Shown one piece after another: positions 61,179-64,000 of a stretch of 64,000 nt of DNA (within the stretch, counting starts at the first letter, position 1; the number at the start of each line of letters is the position of its first letter). Under the pieces are notes generated by a model. It made no database searches. It had not been told where the DNA came from and saw only the letters and a program-made list of their open reading frames with translations. The DNA comes from Phaeocystidibacter marisrubri (GTDB taxonomy: Bacteria; Bacteroidota; Bacteroidia; Flavobacteriales; Schleiferiaceae): assembly GCF_008933165.1 (NCBI RefSeq), contig NZ_WBVQ01000002.1, forward strand, positions 891,569-955,568, given 5' to 3'. Made by a program: the position numbers and the translations under genes.

Positions 61179-63614
61179 TTACCATTCTATCATGCGCTTC
61201 ACTCGATCTTCCAAACGCTCACTTGTAAGCTTCTCGCGAAGGCGATCTACCATGATGGGAAAGGCTAAAGGGGTAGGCTTTTCGATGTGAATCAAGCGTA
61301 TTTCTCGTTTCTCAATTCGATCCATCGCAGCGTGCATTCTGGCTTCTTCCAATTGAAAAGTATATACCTCATCATAGGCTTGATGTAACAGTATATTATT
61401 GGGCTCATCTTCAGAAAACACGTTGAAGAACAATTGTGCATTGGACTGCATATGCTTCTCCTTCATCGGTTTCCCCGGATATCCACCAAATACCAATCCC
61501 GCGATATGTGAAATATCTCGAAACTTCCTTCGAGCCATTTCAGTCTCATTCACACTAGCTTGAATATCCTCGCGTAAATCTTGTACCGTGAAAATGTCGG
61601 AGTCTAATGCCTCCTGAATGGGAATAGGCTGATCACAAAGCAGTTCAAAACCGTAGTCGTTCATGGCAATGCTAAAGGTCAGTGGAGCAAATAGACTGAT
61701 ACGATAAGCGATAAGCGCAGCCATCCCTTCATGAACCAATCGTCCTTCAAAAGGATAGACGTAAAGATGATGGCCTTCTTCGCTTTCAAAGTACTCGATG
61801 AGCAATTCTCGCTCACTGGGAACTACTGACCGTTCTGCTTGCAACTCGATCAAGGGTTGAATCATGACCAACTCTGGATGAACCGAAGGTGTATCTGTCC
61901 GGCCGATATAGGCCTCTCCTAGTTTGATTCTGAGCTGTTCTCCCAATTGGGCACTCAGCGGCATTCTTCCACCTTGCCAACTGGGCACAATACCGGCTTT
62001 GCTATTGGATTTCCGCACACGAACCGTCATGGCCTTCACTTCTACCAACTCCAAATTCTTACCTGCAAACCAGAATACATCACCGGGTTTCAAGCGAGCA
62101 ATAAACCATTCTTCAATAGAACCGAGAAATCCTCCACCCAGCAGACGAACCTGCAACATGGCTTCTGAAACAATGGTACCCATGCTCAGCCGATGACGCA
62201 TGGCCACTTTTCGCTTCTCAACAAAATACCGACCGTCCGCATCTATCGCTACTCGATGAAATTCGTCATAGCCACCCAAAGGTTCTCCTCCTGTGGTAAT
62301 GAAGTTCAATATCCACAACCACTCTTCATCGGTCATGCTGGAAAAGGACACGGTAGACCTAACCTGCTTCAGCACCACTTCGGGATAGAAACCTTCACCA
62401 ACGGCAAGGGTCACCAGCCATTGAATGAGCACATCAAAAGACCGGATGTAAGGAACGCGCTCTTCAATAATATGGGAGTCGATCGCAGAACGGAGAGCCG
62501 CAGCTTCCACCAACTCAAGAGAATGAGTAGGGACAAAGTAGATTCGTGAAGTGGCTCCAGGTTGGTGGCCGGAACGACCTGCGCGCTGAATAAATCGAGC
62601 AACTCCTTTCGGACTTCCAATCTGAATAATAGTTTCTACCGGACGAAAGTCAACCCCTAAATCAAGGCTACTCGTACAAACCACCGCTTTCAAGTCGCCC
62701 GAATGCAACGCATCTTCCACCCAATGGCGAAGTTCTCTACTAATGCTTCCGTGGTGCATCCCTAACCATCCGGCCAATTCTGGGGCAACATCTAAAATGC
62801 GCTGGTACCAAATTTCAGCCTGACTCCTCGTATTGGTGAAAATCAAGCAGCTTCCACTCGATTTAATAATGGGAATGACCTTTTCCAATAGTCGAATTCC
62901 AAGATGACCTGCCCACGGAAGAACTTCTAGCTCATCTGGCAAGATGGAGGTCACTTCAATACGCTTTTCGTGTTGGGCTCGAATAATCACAGGCTTGGGT
63001 CGGACGGGCTCTGCTCCCATCAAGATTTGCATGGCTTCCTCCATATTTCCTATGGTGGCACTAATTCCCCAAACCCGAAGTTTTGGTCGCATTCCCTTCA
63101 ATGCCGAAAGAGCTAACTCCACTTGAACTGCGCGTTTTGAACCGATCAACTCATGCCACTCATCCACCACCACACATTGCAAGTTTCTAAACAAGTGAGA
63201 AGCCTGCTTTTGTGAAAGGAGTAAGTGCAAGCTTTCTGGTGTAGTGATAAGAATATCAGGAAGCGAAGATTTTTGTCGGCGTTTCTCCGCTTGAGAAGTA
63301 TCTCCGGTGCGCACACCTACCTCCCACGGTAGATTCAATCCTTCTATCGCACGACGAGAGGCTTGTTCAATTTCCTTGCTGAGTGCGCGAATGGGGGTAA
63401 TCCAAATTAACTTCACCCCGGCAGCGGGGAGCTTCGGTTGAAGAATAGCAGGAAGGAGAAGGCTGTAGGTTTTACCACTTCCTGTAGGCGCATTGACCAA
63501 TCCACATCTTCCTTTCTCATAGGCCTCCCACGCTTCCTCCTGAAAGTAAAAGGGAGTCCATCCCATTCGGGCGAACCAATCTTTTGCTGCGTTTATGGGT
63601 GAGGACGATGCCAT
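61179..63614 (-). CDS. Lhr-type, ligase-associated DEXH box helicase
   Basis: An 811-residue superfamily 2 helicase, taking the ATG at 63614 (upstream in-frame starts at 63629 and 63632 are possible). Motifs: APTGSGKTYS (I), TTPESLHLLLS (Ib), VDEWHEL (II, DEWH), SATIGN (III), FTNTRSQAE (IV), TSSLDLGVDF (V) and IQRAGRSGH (VI). A long Lhr-type C-terminal part follows. The family is often clustered with a DNA ligase, an exonuclease and a phosphoesterase in DNA repair islands, but none of these is seen in this window. Probable role: DNA repair. Confidence 0.87.
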   Translation of the reverse strand: MASSSPINAAKDWFARMGWTPFYFQEEAWEAYEKGRCGLVNAPTGSGKTYSLLLPAILQPKLPAAGVKLIWITPIRALSKEIEQASRRAIEGLNLPWEVGVRTGDTSQAEKRRQKSSLPDILITTPESLHLLLSQKQASHLFRNLQCVVVDEWHELIGSKRAVQVELALSALKGMRPKLRVWGISATIGNMEEAMQILMGAEPVRPKPVIIRAQHEKRIEVTSILPDELEVLPWAGHLGIRLLEKVIPIIKSSGSCLIFTNTRSQAEIWYQRILDVAPELAGWLGMHHGSISRELRHWVEDALHSGDLKAVVCTSSLDLGVDFRPVETIIQIGSPKGVARFIQRAGRSGHQPGATSRIYFVPTHSLELVEAAALRSAIDSHIIEERVPYIRSFDVLIQWLVTLAVGEGFYPEVVLKQVRSTVSFSSMTDEEWLWILNFITTGGEPLGGYDEFHRVAIDADGRYFVEKRKVAMRHRLSMGTIVSEAMLQVRLLGGGFLGSIEEWFIARLKPGDVFWFAGKNLELVEVKAMTVRVRKSNSKAGIVPSWQGGRMPLSAQLGEQLRIKLGEAYIGRTDTPSVHPELVMIQPLIELQAERSVVPSERELLIEYFESEEGHHLYVYPFEGRLVHEGMAALIAYRISLFAPLTFSIAMNDYGFELLCDQPIPIQEALDSDIFTVQDLREDIQASVNETEMARRKFRDISHIAGLVFGGYPGKPMKEKHMQSNAQLFFNVFSEDEPNNILLHQAYDEVYTFQLEEARMHAAMDRIEKREIRLIHIEKPTPLAFPIMVDRLREKLTSERLEDRVKRMIEW

Positions 63615-63654
63615 GGAGAAAAGGTACATCAACCCGTGAAAAAGTGCGGAAAAC

Positions 63655-64000
63655 TCAGTCGCCTATTTTTTGAGCGAGCCAGATGAGTTCGTCGATGGTC
63701 TTTCCAGCATTCTTGAGAAAGCGTTCATCTACTACATTGGATGGATCTTCAAATATCTCGTTCACATTGCTAACCAGCAGCTTCTGTGGAGATACGATCC
63801 CACCGTTATACGTCATCCAAAACCACAGTTGATGCAGGGCGTTTACCCCTCCAAAATTCCCAGAGCTCACCGTGACAGCGGTCATTGGCTTTCTGTTGAA
63901 TTCCGGACGGAAGTAATCAAGGGTGTTCTTTAAACTCCCCGCCATACCGCCGTTGTACTCTGGGGTAACAATGATCAGCGCATCACAATGGGTCAACACC
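63655..64000 (-). CDS. NADPH-dependent FMN reductase, partial (N-terminus outside the window)
   Basis: The last 114 residues of a flavodoxin-fold reductase; the gene runs off the window edge. VTPEYNGGMAGSLKNTLDYF is the typical PEYN motif that contacts FMN, followed by VSSGNFGGVNAL. Such enzymes reduce FMN, quinones or azo compounds with NAD(P)H. It lies 40 bases upstream of the helicase gene on the same strand. Confidence 0.85.
   Translation of the reverse strand, partial: VLTHCDALIIVTPEYNGGMAGSLKNTLDYFRPEFNRKPMTAVTVSSGNFGGVNALHQLWFWMTYNGGIVSPQKLLVSNVNEIFEDPSNVVDERFLKNAGKTIDELIWLAQKIGD

Noticed and set aside
56720..63614. Idea of a defence island (nuclease plus helicase)
   Set aside because: The AddB-like and Lhr-like proteins are general DNA-repair families, separated by lipoproteins, with no known defence partner.
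1..64000. tRNA, rRNA and CRISPR genes
   Set aside because: Intergenic gaps were read for tRNA-like CCA ends, cloverleaf arms and regular repeats; none was convincing.

Overview
The window comes from the chromosome of a Gram-negative member of the Bacteroidota, most likely Flavobacteriales (a Cryomorphaceae/Schleiferiaceae-like marine or aquatic lineage is an inference). Support comes from type 9 secretion sorting domains of both type A (12966-14564) and type B (53122-55776), TAnnTTTG -7 promoter boxes typical of the phylum, many small lipoproteins with Bacteroidota-style lipoboxes, a cysteine-free flavobacterial-type ribosomal protein L32, and a Kdo (LPS core sugar) operon. No rRNA, tRNA, CRISPR array or complete prophage was seen.

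Layout. 1-8.9 kb: small membrane proteins and lipoproteins, a two-TM ion channel, a SulP anion transporter, a pair of paralogous Cys4/carboxypeptidase-regulatory proteins and a PLP aminotransferase. 9.0-12.7 kb: a short PID-CTERM-like peptide gene, the Kdo operon (kdsD-kdsA-kdsC) and gluQ. 12.9-27.9 kb: the accessory heart of the window. A T9SS-sorted surface protein is followed by a 3589-residue SpvB/FG-GAP/RHS polymorphic toxin with its own C-terminal toxin tip, then a 1-nt gap to a candidate immunity gene and a terminator. Beyond these lie an IS1-type transposase fragment and a decayed second RHS C-terminal toxin module whose immunity gene is still open. 28.0-35.2 kb: yicC-gmk-nadD, rtcB, a polysaccharide deacetylase, a secreted TPR-like protein, a DMT transporter and an ArsC/Spx-like protein. 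35.3-37.0 kb: a three-gene hipB-hipS-hipT toxin-antitoxin operon. 37.0-43.9 kb: a metallopeptidase-like lipoprotein, a Cys/Met PLP enzyme, a TrkA-type protein, an SDR, trpS and an unusually short dxs. 43.9-52.9 kb (minus strand): an outer-membrane protein, a sulfatase and the conserved pepA-pdxA-yceD-rpmF-fabH-accB-accC block. 53.1-64 kb: a large T9SS type B adhesin-like protein, riboflavin synthase, an AddB-like nuclease, lipoproteins, a 114-bp repeated terminator-like element in two copies, an Lhr-type helicase and a truncated FMN reductase.

How genes work together. Housekeeping blocks cover LPS core sugar synthesis (kdsD/A/C), fatty-acid initiation (fabH, accB, accC), isoprenoid and cofactor synthesis (dxs, pdxA, nadD, ribE) and nucleotide metabolism (gmk). 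The distinctive content is conflict-related: a giant RHS toxin-immunity locus with a second degenerated toxin tip (fragment of the RHS core about 93% identical by eye, nearly all differences synonymous), and a hipBST module lying about 4 kb from trpS, the gene for the target known for HipT in E. coli. A repeated hairpin element near 60-61 kb shows one compensatory base-pair change between its copies.
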